64,000 nucleotides of DNA. It comes from an uncultured Eubacteriales bacterium. Lineage in GTDB: Bacteria > Bacillota > Clostridia > Tissierellales > Peptoniphilaceae. This document shows, in pieces, positions 23,997-32,807 of the stretch (within the stretch, counting starts at the first letter, position 1; each line of letters begins with the position of its first letter). The position numbers were made by a program, and so were the translations under genes. The stretch is taken from contig UQFH01000003.1 of assembly GCA_900540185.1 (NCBI GenBank), positions 62,001-126,000 on the forward strand, in the 5' to 3' direction. Below the pieces are notes generated by a model. It was not told the origin of the DNA, did no database searches, and saw only the letters and a program-made list of their open reading frames with translations.

Positions 23997-25271
23997 TTAT
24001 TTATTTTTTACAAATTTTATAACGTCACGAACGAGATATAGCGAGCCGCAGACGAGAATTAAATCGTCCGCTTCGGCAATTGTCGTCGCATAGTTTATAG
24101 CTTCAAATCTGTCGGCGATTGCGACAACGTCATCTCGAACTTTTTTCACTTCTTTTTCCAAATCGTAGAGTTTGAAAGCACGTTCCGGATTGTCGATTGT
24201 GGTTATGATAAATTTGTCCGTGATTTTTGAAAGTTCTTTTATCGCGTATTCGTAGTCCTTGTCTTTCAAAATGCTGAAGACCAAGATGAGGTGATTGTAT
24301 TTAAAAACTTTGATGGAGTCGACAAGCGCATCCATCGCCTCTTTGTTGTGGGAGCCGTCGACCAAAATTTTCGGCACCTTTGAAATGAGCTCAAGCCTTC
24401 CGGTGTTGTGGCTTGTAAAAATTCCTTCTTTAATTATTTCTTCGTTCAAATTAAACATTTCTTTAAAATAATCGAGCACCGTTATTGCAAGTGCGGCGTT
24501 GTAAAATTGGTGCACGCCGACAAGACTTGTGCGCATATTTTTGTAGTTTCTGAAGTCGAAATCGTTTTCATGGTCGCTTGTTTCAAGCACTTTCACTTCG
24601 TCTTTACTGAAAGTATAGAGTGGAGCGTGTTTCGAGTCGGCGACGTCTTTAAACAGTTTGTAGAGGTGTTCGTCTTTCGGATAGAGAAAAACCGGCGCAC
24701 CTTCTTTTATTATTCCCGCTTTGTTCATCGCAATTTCTTCGATTGTGTTTCCAAGAATTCCCACGTGGTCCATAGAGATTGTGACAATGACTGAAGCAAT
24801 CGGTTTTTTTACGATATTTGTCGAGTCCAAAGTGCCGCCCATTCCGACTTCAACAATTGCGACGTCAACATTTTGGTCGTAAAAATATTTGTACATAATA
24901 GCGGTCAAAACTTCGAAATATGTGTTTTTGTATCCTTCGGCGTCTAGCTTTTCAAGCACGGGCTTAAACATTTCGATGTATTTTACAAAGTCTTCTTCGG
25001 AAATCTTTACACCGTTTATCGTGATTGATTCGGTCATGCATTCCATAAACGGTGAAATAAAAAGTCCCACTTTCGAAGTTTTTGAAAGTGTGTTCGAAAG
25101 AAAGTTACAAGTGCTTCCTTTTCCGTTTGTGCCGGCGACGTGAATGACTTTTATCTTGTCTTCGGGATTGTCAAAAGCCTCGAGCAGTTTTTGTATATTT
25201 TTAAGGGTGTGTTTTCCCTTTTTTTCATCTCGTTTGTACATCCAATCGATGTATTTGTCAAAATCTTTCAT
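23997..25271 (-). CDS. folC: Folylpolyglutamate synthase / dihydrofolate synthase
   Basis: This 424-residue Mur-ligase-like enzyme adds glutamate to folates (and possibly to dihydropteroate). It has the P-loop VAGTNGKGSTCNFL (about residue 44), the catalytic segment VEVGMGGTLDSTN and SMDHVGILG, and the C-terminal glutamate-ligase domain with LVDGSHNKEAM. It is transcribed away from a THF-riboswitch-controlled folate transporter, so uptake and retention of folate sit back to back. A second folC paralogue lies at 44890. Confidence 0.9.
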   Translation of the reverse strand: MKDFDKYIDWMYKRDEKKGKHTLKNIQKLLEAFDNPEDKIKVIHVAGTNGKGSTCNFLSNTLSKTSKVGLFISPFMECMTESITINGVKISEEDFVKYIEMFKPVLEKLDAEGYKNTYFEVLTAIMYKYFYDQNVDVAIVEVGMGGTLDSTNIVKKPIASVIVTISMDHVGILGNTIEEIAMNKAGIIKEGAPVFLYPKDEHLYKLFKDVADSKHAPLYTFSKDEVKVLETSDHENDFDFRNYKNMRTSLVGVHQFYNAALAITVLDYFKEMFNLNEEIIKEGIFTSHNTGRLELISKVPKILVDGSHNKEAMDALVDSIKVFKYNHLILVFSILKDKDYEYAIKELSKITDKFIITTIDNPERAFKLYDLEKEVKKVRDDVVAIADRFEAINYATTIAEADDLILVCGSLYLVRDVIKFVKNK

Positions 25272-25281
25272 AGTTCCTCCA

Positions 25282-25310
25282 TTGCAATTTCTTTTAATTT
25301 ATATTATAAT
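25282..25310 (+). promoter_or_regulatory. Promoter of the THF riboswitch-folT unit
   Basis: TTGCAA (25282-25287) and TATAAT (25305-25310) are 17 bases apart and place the transcript start at about 25317, the first base of the aptamer. Confidence 0.8.
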
Positions 25311-25317
25311 ACAAATA

Positions 25318-25408
25318 TCAGAGTAGGTAAAGAGCGTCAAGTGTTAAGCTATGGGTTGTCGAGCTTAAACGAAAGTTATTGACTGCGGTTCTTTACCGCA
25401 ACCGCTTC
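25318..25408 (+). promoter_or_regulatory. Tetrahydrofolate (THF) riboswitch
   Basis: The sequence follows the conserved THF aptamer closely. GAGTAGGTAAAGA at the 5' side pairs with TCTTTACC. GCGTCAAGTG and ATGGGTTGTCG match the conserved internal loop and pseudoknot segments; AGCTTAA pairs with TTAAGCT; and GCAACCGCTTC closes the 3' side. It lies between a good promoter and the folT start. Downstream, GCTTCGGGT/ACCCTAAGC (25404-25424) can form a hairpin before the GAGGGG ribosome binding site. Control of initiation by sequestration is therefore plausible, and a T-run further on could also allow termination. Confidence 0.92.
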
Positions 25409-25456
25409 GGGTATCACCCTAAGCCCACTTTGAAATATTTTTTTGAGGGGAAACAA

Positions 25457-25990
25457 ATGAATAAGAAATTCACTACCAAGAAATTAGTCATGGCAGGTGT
25501 CTTGACTGCGCTTTCAGTCATCTTGACACGTTTATTTTCAGTGCAACTGACGGAATCGATGAGAATCGGCATAGGGCCGCTTCCGATTTTGATGGTCGGA
25601 ATCGCATTCGGTCCGCTATTGGGAGCAATCTCGGGACTCAGTGCGGATTTAATCGGCTTTATGATAAACGCGGGAGGACAATTTCACCTCGGTTTCACAA
25701 TGAGCTCACTTTTGACGGGGCTTATTCCGGGACTTGTCGCATGCTATTTTCTAAAGAAGAAAAAGAACCTCAACCTCACAATTATTTTGTCTATTGTTTT
25801 GGTTTATGGAGTTGTTCATTTAATTCTTAACAGCTATTGGCTAAACGGACTATATGGAACGCCGTTTACAACTCTTGTCGCCGCACGTGCAACGAAAGTT
25901 GTTATCGAGGCTGTAGTTGTGGGAATTATACTTGAAATTCTTATGAGAAGATTTATCAAGTACAGCTTCGGGGAAGAAGGAACTTTTTAG
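25457..25990 (+). CDS. folT: Folate-specific S component of an ECF transporter
   Basis: A 177-residue membrane protein with six membrane segments, beginning MNKKFTTKKLVMAGVLTAL and containing IGPLPILMVGIAFGPLLGA, typical of FolT/ThiT-like substrate-binding subunits. It binds folate and works with the shared EcfA-EcfA'-EcfT module encoded elsewhere. The THF riboswitch immediately upstream is strong evidence for the substrate. ATG 25457 is chosen because GAGGGG lies 6 bases upstream; the ORF extending back to 25379 runs through the riboswitch. Confidence 0.92.
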   Translation: MNKKFTTKKLVMAGVLTALSVILTRLFSVQLTESMRIGIGPLPILMVGIAFGPLLGAISGLSADLIGFMINAGGQFHLGFTMSSLLTGLIPGLVACYFLKKKKNLNLTIILSIVLVYGVVHLILNSYWLNGLYGTPFTTLVAARATKVVIEAVVVGIILEILMRRFIKYSFGEEGTF

Positions 25991-26007
25991 AGTGTTCAAA
26001 AGATAAG

Positions 26008-26035
26008 GCTCATCGATTTTAGGGTGAGCTTTTTT
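26008..26035 (+). terminator. Terminator of folT
   Basis: GCTCATC pairs with GGTGAGC (one G-U) around an 8-base loop, followed by six T residues. Confidence 0.8.
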
Positions 26036-26036
26036 G

Positions 26037-26095
26037 ATGCAATTAATTCGGTGAAAGGTATTTTATTTTTGGTTTTTTGTTGAATTAAGTTGCAT
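26037..26095 (+). repeat. Inverted repeat overlapping the gcvT promoter
   Basis: ATGCAATTAATTC (26037-26049) and GAATTAAGTTGCAT (26082-26095) are complementary over 13 bp with one bulged base and a 32-base spacer. The right arm overlaps the -35 of the gcv promoter, so it could be a split operator rather than an RNA stem, since it lies before the transcript start. Confidence 0.5.
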
Positions 26096-26108
26096 AATAG
26101 GGTATAAT
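26080..26108 (+). promoter_or_regulatory. Promoter of the glycine cleavage operon
   Basis: TTGAAT (26080-26085) and TATAAT (26103-26108) are 17 bases apart. The leader of about 70 bases contains TCAAGCC/GGCTTGA (26119-26160 region), which can form a 7-bp hairpin. No glycine riboswitch sequence is visible. Confidence 0.75.
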
Positions 26109-26187
26109 AAAGTTAGGTGTCAAGCCCTTTAATGCAGTGAGAAATTTTTTGCGGCTTGAACTGAATTTGATATAAGGAGATGGTTGT

Positions 26188-27297
26188 ATGGCAAAGAAAA
26201 CACCGCTTTATGATGCTCATGTAAGACTTGGCGGGCATATGACTGAATATGCCGGTTGGGATCTTCCTGTGGAGTACAGCGGACTAAAAGAAGAACATGA
26301 GGCTGTAAGAGAAAGAGCCGGAATCTTTGACGTTTCTCACATGGGAGAAATTTGGGTTACCGGAAAGGAAGCCGAAAAGTTTGTAAGCTTTATGATGACA
26401 AATGACATCATCCGTCAAAAGGACAATCAAGTACAATACACATTTATGTGTGAACCGAACGGATTTGTTGTGGACGACTTATTGGTTTATAGATATAATA
26501 ACGAGAAGTATTATTTAGTCGTGAACGCTGCAAATTCTGATAAAGATTTCGCATGGATTTTAGAAGAATCCAAAAAATTTGACGTTGAAGTTAAAAATGT
26601 TTCAGATGAAACAGGTCAAGTTGCAGTACAAGGACCAAAGGCTGAAGAAGTTGTTCAAAAATTGACAGACGAAGATTTGTCAAAAATCACTTTCTTCACA
26701 TTTAAAGACGGAGTTGAAATCGCAGGAAAGAAATGCCTCATTTCAAGAACGGGATACACCGGTGAAGACGGATTTGAAATCTACACCGATTTGGAATCCA
26801 TAAAAACTGTATTTGACGCAGTTCTTGAAGCAGGAAAGGATGTAAATCTTCTTCCTTGCGGACTTGGATGCAGAGACACACTTCGTTTTGAAGCATCACT
26901 CCCGCTATACGGACAAGAAATCGGTCCTGACATCAACCCGATTGAAGCAGGATTTAAATTCTTCGTCGACCTAAAGACAGACAACGATTTCAACGGAAGA
27001 AAGGCACTTGAAGAATATGCTGCCGATCCGAAGAGAGTTTTAGTCGGTTTCGAACTTGAAGGACGCGGAATTCCAAGAGTCGGATATAAGATTGAAAAAG
27101 ACGGCAAAGAAATCGGACATGTTACAACCGGTTATTTGTCACCGACACTCGGAACAAGAATCGGTAACGCTTTAATCGACAGAGAATACAAGGGTATTGG
27201 AAACACATTTGACGTTATGATCAGAAACAAACCGGTACCTGCAAAGATCATTTCAAAGAAATTTCTTGAAGCAAGAGGAAACAAACACACAAAATAG
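26188..27297 (+). CDS. gcvT: Glycine cleavage system T protein (aminomethyltransferase)
   Basis: GcvT moves the aminomethyl group from lipoyl-H-protein to tetrahydrofolate, releasing ammonia and forming 5,10-methylene-THF. The 369-residue protein shows the family segments AGWDLPVEYSG, FDVSHMGEI, CLISRTGYTGEDGFEIY and GLGCRDTLRFEASLPLYG, the last of these lining the folate site. AAGGAGA precedes the ATG. It heads the gcvT-H-PA-PB operon. In an anaerobe this system may run in either direction, so glycine breakdown or synthesis cannot be decided from sequence. Confidence 0.96.
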   Translation: MAKKTPLYDAHVRLGGHMTEYAGWDLPVEYSGLKEEHEAVRERAGIFDVSHMGEIWVTGKEAEKFVSFMMTNDIIRQKDNQVQYTFMCEPNGFVVDDLLVYRYNNEKYYLVVNAANSDKDFAWILEESKKFDVEVKNVSDETGQVAVQGPKAEEVVQKLTDEDLSKITFFTFKDGVEIAGKKCLISRTGYTGEDGFEIYTDLESIKTVFDAVLEAGKDVNLLPCGLGCRDTLRFEASLPLYGQEIGPDINPIEAGFKFFVDLKTDNDFNGRKALEEYAADPKRVLVGFELEGRGIPRVGYKIEKDGKEIGHVTTGYLSPTLGTRIGNALIDREYKGIGNTFDVMIRNKPVPAKIISKKFLEARGNKHTK

Positions 27298-27345
27298 TTT
27301 GTGATGTTATAATTTAGGCGAAAAGCCAATATAAGGAGGATTACA

Positions 27346-27729
27346 ATGGAAGTTAAAAAGGATTTATTTTACACAAAGGACCACGAATGGTTAAAAGTTG
27401 AAGGCGAAGAAGCATATGTAGGTCTTTGCGACTACGCACAAGATCACTTGGGAGAAATCGTTTACGTCGAATTACCTGACGAAGACGACGAATTTGATGC
27501 TGGCGATTCAGTTGCTGCAATCGAATCAACAAAGGCTGCAAGTGACTTATTTGCACCTGTTGCAGGAACAGTTGTCGAAGTAAATGAAGAACTTGAAGAT
27601 GCTCCTGAAATGCTCAATGAAAAGCCATACGACGCTTGGATTTGCAAAATCAAGATGGAAAATGCTGACGACGTAAATGAACTTATGTCAGCTGAAGATT
27701 ATGAAAAATTCTTAGAAGAGGAAGCATAG
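27346..27729 (+). CDS. gcvH: Glycine cleavage system H protein
   Basis: A 127-residue lipoyl carrier protein that shuttles the methylamine group between the P, T and L proteins. The lipoylation site is Lys63 within ESTKAAS, preceded by the typical acidic VELPDEDDEF. It has an AAGGAGG site and ends one base before the gcvPA start. The lipoamide dehydrogenase (L protein) and lipoylation enzymes are not in this window. Confidence 0.95.
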   Translation: MEVKKDLFYTKDHEWLKVEGEEAYVGLCDYAQDHLGEIVYVELPDEDDEFDAGDSVAAIESTKAASDLFAPVAGTVVEVNEELEDAPEMLNEKPYDAWICKIKMENADDVNELMSAEDYEKFLEEEA

Positions 27730-27730
27730 G

Positions 27731-29065
27731 ATGCATCCATATCTACCGCATACCGACAGCGACATAAAGAGCATGCTCGAAGCTATCGGTTTGGAAAGCG
27801 TAGATGATCTATATTCAGATATTCCTGAAAGCATGAGAATGAAGGAAGATTTGAATTTGCCAAAAGCAAAATCCGAAATTGAAGTAAGAAATATTATCGG
27901 AAAGCTTGCAAAGAAGAATCTCACATCTGCGGATGTTCCTACATTCCTTGGCGCAGGTCTTTATGATCACTACATTCCAAGCATCATAGCTCCGCTTGTA
28001 AGTCGTGGGGAATTTTTAACCTCATACACACCTTATCAACCTGAAGTTTCACAAGGAACTTTGCAATATATTTTCGAGTTCCAAACGCTTCTATGCGATT
28101 TGACCGGAATGGAAGTTGCAAACGCTTCAGTTTACGACCACTCAAATGCCGTAATCGAAGCTGCGATAATGTGTGCATCTGTCAATAAAAAGAAAAAAGT
28201 ATTAGTAAGTGAAACATTGAATCCAAGCTCCAGAAAAGTTTTGGACAACTATGCAAAGGGCCAAGGCATCGAAGTAGTTCTTATAAACGAAAAGGACGGA
28301 GTTACGGATATTGAAGATTTAAAGAACAAGATTGATGACGACGTGGCTTGCGTTATGGTTCAAAGCCCGAACTTCTTCGGAATCATTGAAGATTTGGAAG
28401 AATGCGCAAACATCACACACACCGCAAAGAAGGCATCATTTGTCGCAGCGGTTGACCCGATCAGCTTGGGAATTTTGAAAAAACCGGGCGATATGGGCGC
28501 TGATGTTGTTATCGGCGAAGGACAAGCACTCGGAATTGCCACAGAATTCGGAGGACCGCTCCTCGGATTTATGTGTACAACAGAAAAGTTCTTAAGAAAA
28601 TTGCCTGGTAGAATTGTCGGACAAACTGTCGACAACAACGGCAAACGCTGCTATGTTTTGACTTTGACAGCAAGAGAACAACATATACGTCGTGAAAAAG
28701 CAACTTCAAACATTTGTTCAAACCAAGGTGTTAACACACTTGCAGCAACAATTTATATGTGTCTTTTAGGTAAGAACGGACTCAGAGAAGTCGCAATTCA
28801 ATCCATGTCAAAAGCTCACTATCTACAATCAAAACTTGAAGAAAAGGGTTTTAAACTGAAATGGAATCAACCGTTCTTCAAAGAATTTGTAGTTGAAGGA
28901 CTCACAGCCGACAAGCAAAGAGAACTCCTTAAGGATAAGGAAATGATCGGAGGTTTCGGTCTAAAGAGATTCTACGAAGACTACGACAATGTAATGTTTG
29001 CTGTTACTGAAAAACGTACAAAAGAAGAAATGGACAGATTAGTAGAACTTTTAGGAGGGAAATAA
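27731..29065 (+). CDS. gcvPA: Glycine dehydrogenase (decarboxylating) subunit 1
   Basis: This 444-residue protein is the N-terminal half of the split P protein, found in Firmicutes and archaea. It begins HPYLPHTDSDIKSMLEAIG and carries YDHYIPSII and YTPYQPEVSQGTLQ, typical of this subunit. With subunit 2 it forms the PLP enzyme that decarboxylates glycine onto the lipoyl arm of GcvH. It overlaps gcvPB by one base (TAATG), giving equal translation of the two subunits. Confidence 0.95.
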   Translation: MHPYLPHTDSDIKSMLEAIGLESVDDLYSDIPESMRMKEDLNLPKAKSEIEVRNIIGKLAKKNLTSADVPTFLGAGLYDHYIPSIIAPLVSRGEFLTSYTPYQPEVSQGTLQYIFEFQTLLCDLTGMEVANASVYDHSNAVIEAAIMCASVNKKKKVLVSETLNPSSRKVLDNYAKGQGIEVVLINEKDGVTDIEDLKNKIDDDVACVMVQSPNFFGIIEDLEECANITHTAKKASFVAAVDPISLGILKKPGDMGADVVIGEGQALGIATEFGGPLLGFMCTTEKFLRKLPGRIVGQTVDNNGKRCYVLTLTAREQHIRREKATSNICSNQGVNTLAATIYMCLLGKNGLREVAIQSMSKAHYLQSKLEEKGFKLKWNQPFFKEFVVEGLTADKQRELLKDKEMIGGFGLKRFYEDYDNVMFAVTEKRTKEEMDRLVELLGGK

Positions 29066-30534
29066 TGTTTAGAAAATATGACAAATTAATTTTTGAAGTT
29101 TCTACTCCGGGAAGAAAGGGCTACAATTTACCACCTCTTGACGTTGAAGAAACAGATTTAAAGAGTGCAATTCCTGAAAAATATCTTGCGGACTCATGTC
29201 CGAATTTACCGGAAGTAAGTGAAGTTGACGTTATCAGACACTTTACCAATCTTTCGAACAAGAACTACGGGGTTGACACGGGACTATATCCACTTGGAAG
29301 CTGTACAATGAAGTACAATCCGAGAATAAATGAAGAAATGGCAGCTCTTCCGGGATTTGCGGGAATTCACCCGTACCAAGACGAAGATGAAGTTCAAGGA
29401 GCTCTTGAGCTTATGTACAATCTTCAAGAACAATTGAAGGAAATTGCCGGAATGGACGCAGTTACCCTTCAACCGGGCGCAGGCGCTCAAGGAGAGCTCA
29501 CAGGTATAAAAATTATCAAGGCTTACCACGAAAAGAACGGTGACACCAAGAGAAACAAAGTTATTGTACCTGACTCAGCACACGGAACAAACCCTGCAAC
29601 TTCTGCAGTTTCAGGATTGATTCCTGTTGAAGTTCCAAGTGATGAAAACGGATTGGTCGATTTGGATGCACTAAGAGCAGCTGTCGGAGAAGACACTGCA
29701 GGACTTATGCTTACAAACCCGAATACACTCGGACTCTTTGACCAACACATCAAAGAAATCACAGGAATAATCCACGAAGCAGGCGGACTTTGCTACTATG
29801 ACGGAGCAAACGCAAATGCTATCATGGGACACTGCAGACCGGGCAGAATGGGATTTGACGTTATTCACTTTAACGTTCACAAAACATTCTCAACTCCACA
29901 CGGTGGCGGAGGACCTGGTGCAGGACCTGTCGGTGTAAAGAAAGAACTCGAAGAATTCCTTCCTGTTCCTGTAGTTGAAAAAGACGGCGACAAGTTCCAC
30001 TTGAACTATGACAAGGAATACTCCATCGGAAAGATGAAGAATTTCTACGGACACTTCGCTGTTCTTGTAAGAACATATTCTTACATTTTGAGCATGGGTT
30101 CAGACGGTTTGAAACAAGCTTCCGAAAGAGCAGTTTTAAACGCAAACTATCTCTTCCATCTTGTTAAGGATTACTATAATGTTCCGGTTGAATCACTCTA
30201 CAAACACGAATTTGTATTGGGTGGACTTAAAGACTACGAAAAGACGGGCGTAACAACTCTCGATGTTGCAAAAGGACTCATCGACAGAGGTTTCCACCCA
30301 CCAACAGTCTACTTCCCGCTAATCGTGAACGAAGCACTTATGGTTGAACCGACTGAAACGGAATCCAAGGAAAGCTTGGAAGAATTTGCTGCAGCTCTCA
30401 TCGACATTGCAAAGACTGCAAAAGATGATCCGGAAAGCTTGAAGAAATCACCTCTCACAACAGAAGTGTCAAGACCGGACGAAACATTGGCGGCAAGAAA
30501 ACCGATTGTAAGATATATAAAAGAAGCAGAATAA
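29065..30534 (+). CDS. gcvPB: Glycine dehydrogenase (decarboxylating) subunit 2
   Basis: The 489-residue catalytic half of the split P protein. The PLP-binding lysine is in FNVHKTFSTPHGGGGPG (Lys273), and the segments PLGSCTMKYNP and QPGAGAQGELTG are conserved. It completes the gcvT-H-PA-PB operon, and the lipoamide dehydrogenase must be supplied from elsewhere. Confidence 0.96.
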   Translation: MFRKYDKLIFEVSTPGRKGYNLPPLDVEETDLKSAIPEKYLADSCPNLPEVSEVDVIRHFTNLSNKNYGVDTGLYPLGSCTMKYNPRINEEMAALPGFAGIHPYQDEDEVQGALELMYNLQEQLKEIAGMDAVTLQPGAGAQGELTGIKIIKAYHEKNGDTKRNKVIVPDSAHGTNPATSAVSGLIPVEVPSDENGLVDLDALRAAVGEDTAGLMLTNPNTLGLFDQHIKEITGIIHEAGGLCYYDGANANAIMGHCRPGRMGFDVIHFNVHKTFSTPHGGGGPGAGPVGVKKELEEFLPVPVVEKDGDKFHLNYDKEYSIGKMKNFYGHFAVLVRTYSYILSMGSDGLKQASERAVLNANYLFHLVKDYYNVPVESLYKHEFVLGGLKDYEKTGVTTLDVAKGLIDRGFHPPTVYFPLIVNEALMVEPTETESKESLEEFAAALIDIAKTAKDDPESLKKSPLTTEVSRPDETLAARKPIVRYIKEAE

Positions 30535-30557
30535 ATTTAATTTAAAATATAATGAAG

Positions 30558-30614
30558 GACGCGAAGTTAATTTGACAGAGCTTGCACGAGATTTGTTTGA
30601 TTCTCGCGTCTTTT
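30558..30614 (+). terminator. Possible terminator after the gcv operon
   Basis: GACGCGA (30558-30564) and TCGCGTC (30604-30610) form a 7-bp GC-rich stem followed by TTTT, but the loop is about 39 bases, so efficiency is uncertain. Confidence 0.5.
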
Positions 30615-30632
30615 CATTACATAGAGGTAATT

Positions 30633-31532
30633 ATGAGTGAAAAACAAAATCGACGGAAAAAGGTCGAAAATATTATTAAACAAAATTCTTCAATAAGTAA
30701 AAAACAAGTGGCATTTATTATAATAGGCATTTTGATGATTGCAGCTGCAATTCATTTCTTTTTATTGCCTAGTAATCTATCTCTTGGCGGCGCGACGGGA
30801 CTTGCACTTATTCTTGCAAAACTTTTACCGCTCGACACGGGACCGCTCCTACTTATTGTAAACGCAGTATTATTTATCATAGGATTTATATTAATAGGAA
30901 ATAAATTCGGATTTTTAACAGTTATTTCGACTCTCGCACTTTCGGGCACTGTTTGGCTTTTGGAAGTTTTGGTTCCAATGAACGAACCGATTGTACAGAA
31001 CACATTTTTAAACTTGGTTGTAGCAGTTCTTATCTACGGCATCGGGGTCGGTTTTGTTTTAAACCAGGGCGCATCCACCGGAGGCTCCGACATTATTGCA
31101 AAAGTTTTGTATAAATATTTCGGACTCGACCTTGGAAAGGGATGCCTTGTAACGGACTTTTTAATAACTCTTGCCGTCGGATTTACCTATGGCGTTGAGA
31201 TTGCGCTGTTCTGTCTTATCGGAGTTATAATGAACGGACTCATAATCGACTATACAATCGACGGTCTTACAGCAGGGAAGCTTTGTTTCATTGCAACCGA
31301 CCACCCGAAGGATGTAAGCACATTTTTGATTTTGCTTGGACGAAGTGCAACAATTTATGAAGCAACGGGCGCTTATACTATGTCCAAGAGAACGATTGTG
31401 CAAACTGTTGTCACAAACCGAGATTTTATAAAGCTTAAGAACCACTTGAAAGATTTGGACCAAAATGCATTTATGATCGTTACAAGTGCGCACCAAGTGT
31501 TCGGATTCCACTGGAAAAGTTTTGACGATTAG
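30633..31532 (+). CDS. YitT family membrane protein, copy 1
   Basis: A 299-residue protein with five or six membrane segments (DUF161 region, including HFFLLPSNLSLGGATGLA) and a cytoplasmic C-terminal DUF2179 domain. ATG 30633 follows AGAGGT; the longer frame from 30582 runs through the preceding hairpin and is unlikely. Members of this family are widespread in Firmicutes and their transport role is not well defined. A second copy is at 46202. Confidence 0.85.
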   Translation: MSEKQNRRKKVENIIKQNSSISKKQVAFIIIGILMIAAAIHFFLLPSNLSLGGATGLALILAKLLPLDTGPLLLIVNAVLFIIGFILIGNKFGFLTVISTLALSGTVWLLEVLVPMNEPIVQNTFLNLVVAVLIYGIGVGFVLNQGASTGGSDIIAKVLYKYFGLDLGKGCLVTDFLITLAVGFTYGVEIALFCLIGVIMNGLIIDYTIDGLTAGKLCFIATDHPKDVSTFLILLGRSATIYEATGAYTMSKRTIVQTVVTNRDFIKLKNHLKDLDQNAFMIVTSAHQVFGFHWKSFDD

Positions 31533-31563
31533 TAAAAAAAGACTTTTATTTTCGATTTAAATG

Positions 31564-31572
31564 TGGTACAAT
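31564..31572 (+). promoter_or_regulatory. Extended -10 promoter of the secreted protein gene
   Basis: TGGTACAAT is an extended -10 about 80 bases before the start. Between it and the gene are an AT-rich 16-bp palindrome (31588-31603) and a small CTTG-GTCG-CAAG hairpin (31617-31628). Confidence 0.55.
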
Positions 31573-31651
31573 TGAGTTGTATGGTTGATATATTTAAATA
31601 TATTTTGTAGGAAGGACTTGGTCGCAAGACTTATATTATAGGGGGAGTTAA

Positions 31652-32665
31652 ATGAAAAAACGTTTTTTAGCAGTTATGTTGTTTGTACTTCTTTTCAGTT
31701 TTACAGTTAAAGCTGACGAAGAGATAAGCAAAATGACGGGAATAAAAGATCACGAATACAAGATAAAACCCTATAGTGTGAGCGATTCAACGGGCGAAAC
31801 GATCTATATGATTCCGCTTCGCGAAACGTGTGAAGCGCTCGGTTTTGATGTTCATTGGAACGGCAAAGGTAATATTTCCGTTTCAAAGGGAATGTTTAAG
31901 GCGACGCTCACAGTCGGTCAGGACAACTATAAAAACAGATATGGCGATCAGATAAAATTGTATCTGAGTCCGAATATGAAAGACGGAGTGACATATGTTC
32001 CTCATATCTTCTTTTACTATGTTTTGGACCTCGATGTATTTTATCTAAATGACAATTTATATTTCAGATATAAGATTGACGACATAATGCCGAAAGTCTA
32101 CAACAAATATATTTATGAGATAAATAAGGTGAATGAAAAGGACGACGAAGGAAATATTAAAAAAGTTTCTAAAAAAGCTGTTCCCGTAAAATCCACCTAT
32201 ATTGTCTATCCATATATTGAAAACCAAAAGCATTCATTTGTTAATAAAAAGCTTGAAACATATATAAAAGAAACTTTCAGCGAATACGACTATGATAGGC
32301 TTTATGTTAAATATGACATCGGAATTTACGACAAGAATTTTTTGAGTGTCATTTTTGACGGTTTTTTGGAAAAAGGCAAAACCAAAAGAAAGATTTTCAA
32401 TTCAATAAACTTTGACTTGAAGAAGGGCACTGTTTTAAGTCCTGATGATTTTATAAAAGTTTCTTGGAAAGATAGAGAAAAGATTGTAAACAAACTCAAA
32501 GAAAGTTATAAAAGAGGGCAGTTCATGTTCGGAGATTTAAATATGTATCTTATGAAAGATGCGGTTATATTTTTCGTTCCTGAAGCCGACCCGACTCCGA
32601 TGGAATATTATAAAAACTACGAAATAAATGATATGTTGTCGGAGGAATATAAGAAAAGATTTTAA
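31652..32665 (+). CDS. Secreted protein with copper-amine-oxidase-like N domain
   Basis: This 337-residue protein has a cleavable signal peptide (first ~21 residues, ending VKA). Residues ~50-130 (MIPLRETCEALGFDVHWNG to GVTYVPHIFFYYVL) match the copper amine oxidase N-terminal/stalk-type repeat used in clostridial surface proteins. The remaining ~200 residues include a YDIGIYDKNFLSVIFDGF to SPDDFIKVSW stretch resembling DUF3298/RsiV-like domains, where a substrate or signal may bind. It has no anchor motif. It has its own promoter and is followed by the purine riboswitch. Function unknown. Confidence 0.65.
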   Translation: MKKRFLAVMLFVLLFSFTVKADEEISKMTGIKDHEYKIKPYSVSDSTGETIYMIPLRETCEALGFDVHWNGKGNISVSKGMFKATLTVGQDNYKNRYGDQIKLYLSPNMKDGVTYVPHIFFYYVLDLDVFYLNDNLYFRYKIDDIMPKVYNKYIYEINKVNEKDDEGNIKKVSKKAVPVKSTYIVYPYIENQKHSFVNKKLETYIKETFSEYDYDRLYVKYDIGIYDKNFLSVIFDGFLEKGKTKRKIFNSINFDLKKGTVLSPDDFIKVSWKDREKIVNKLKESYKRGQFMFGDLNMYLMKDAVIFFVPEADPTPMEYYKNYEINDMLSEEYKKRF

Positions 32666-32681
32666 TTAAATTTTTTGAAAA

Positions 32682-32773
32682 AGTGTATCTAGGGATCCAC
32701 CCATGGAAGGACCGAGCGATACAAGGGGAGATTATTCTTCCCTACACCGAAGGGAGAAAAGCCCGGGCGGGTA
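32682..32773 (+). promoter_or_regulatory. ykkC-family riboswitch, PRPP type (subtype 2b)
   Basis: The conserved ykkC core is clear: CTAGGGATCCACC, GGACCGAGCGATAC, then ACACCGAAGGGAGAAAAGCCCGGGCGGG. Position directly upstream of purEFMNH points to the PRPP-sensing subtype rather than the guanidine or ppGpp subtypes, since PRPP variants control purine synthesis. The AAAAGCCCG segment belongs both to the aptamer and to the left arm of the terminator that follows, so ligand binding should prevent termination and switch the operon on. Confidence 0.88.
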
Positions 32774-32807
32774 GGTTTTTCCTATCCGTTCGGGCTTATT
32801 TTATTTT
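32759..32807 (+). terminator. Riboswitch-controlled terminator before purE
   Basis: AAGCCCG ... CGGGCTT, with an inner CGG-TAGG/CCTA-CCG stem, gives a long hairpin followed by a T-rich tract. It overlaps the 3' edge of the aptamer, as expected for a transcription attenuator. Confidence 0.85.

Noticed and set aside
26109..26187. Possible glycine riboswitch in front of gcvT
   Set aside because: The leader is too short for even a single aptamer and none of the conserved glycine-aptamer segments is visible.
30582..30632. Longer N-terminus for the first YitT protein (start at 30582)
   Set aside because: The extra codons run through the hairpin after the gcv operon and do not match the family start; ATG 30633 has a ribosome binding site.
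31588..31603. 16-bp palindrome ATATATTTAAATATAT in the leader of the secreted protein gene
   Set aside because: It is pure A/T in an AT-rich region, so a perfect palindrome of this kind is weak evidence for an operator.
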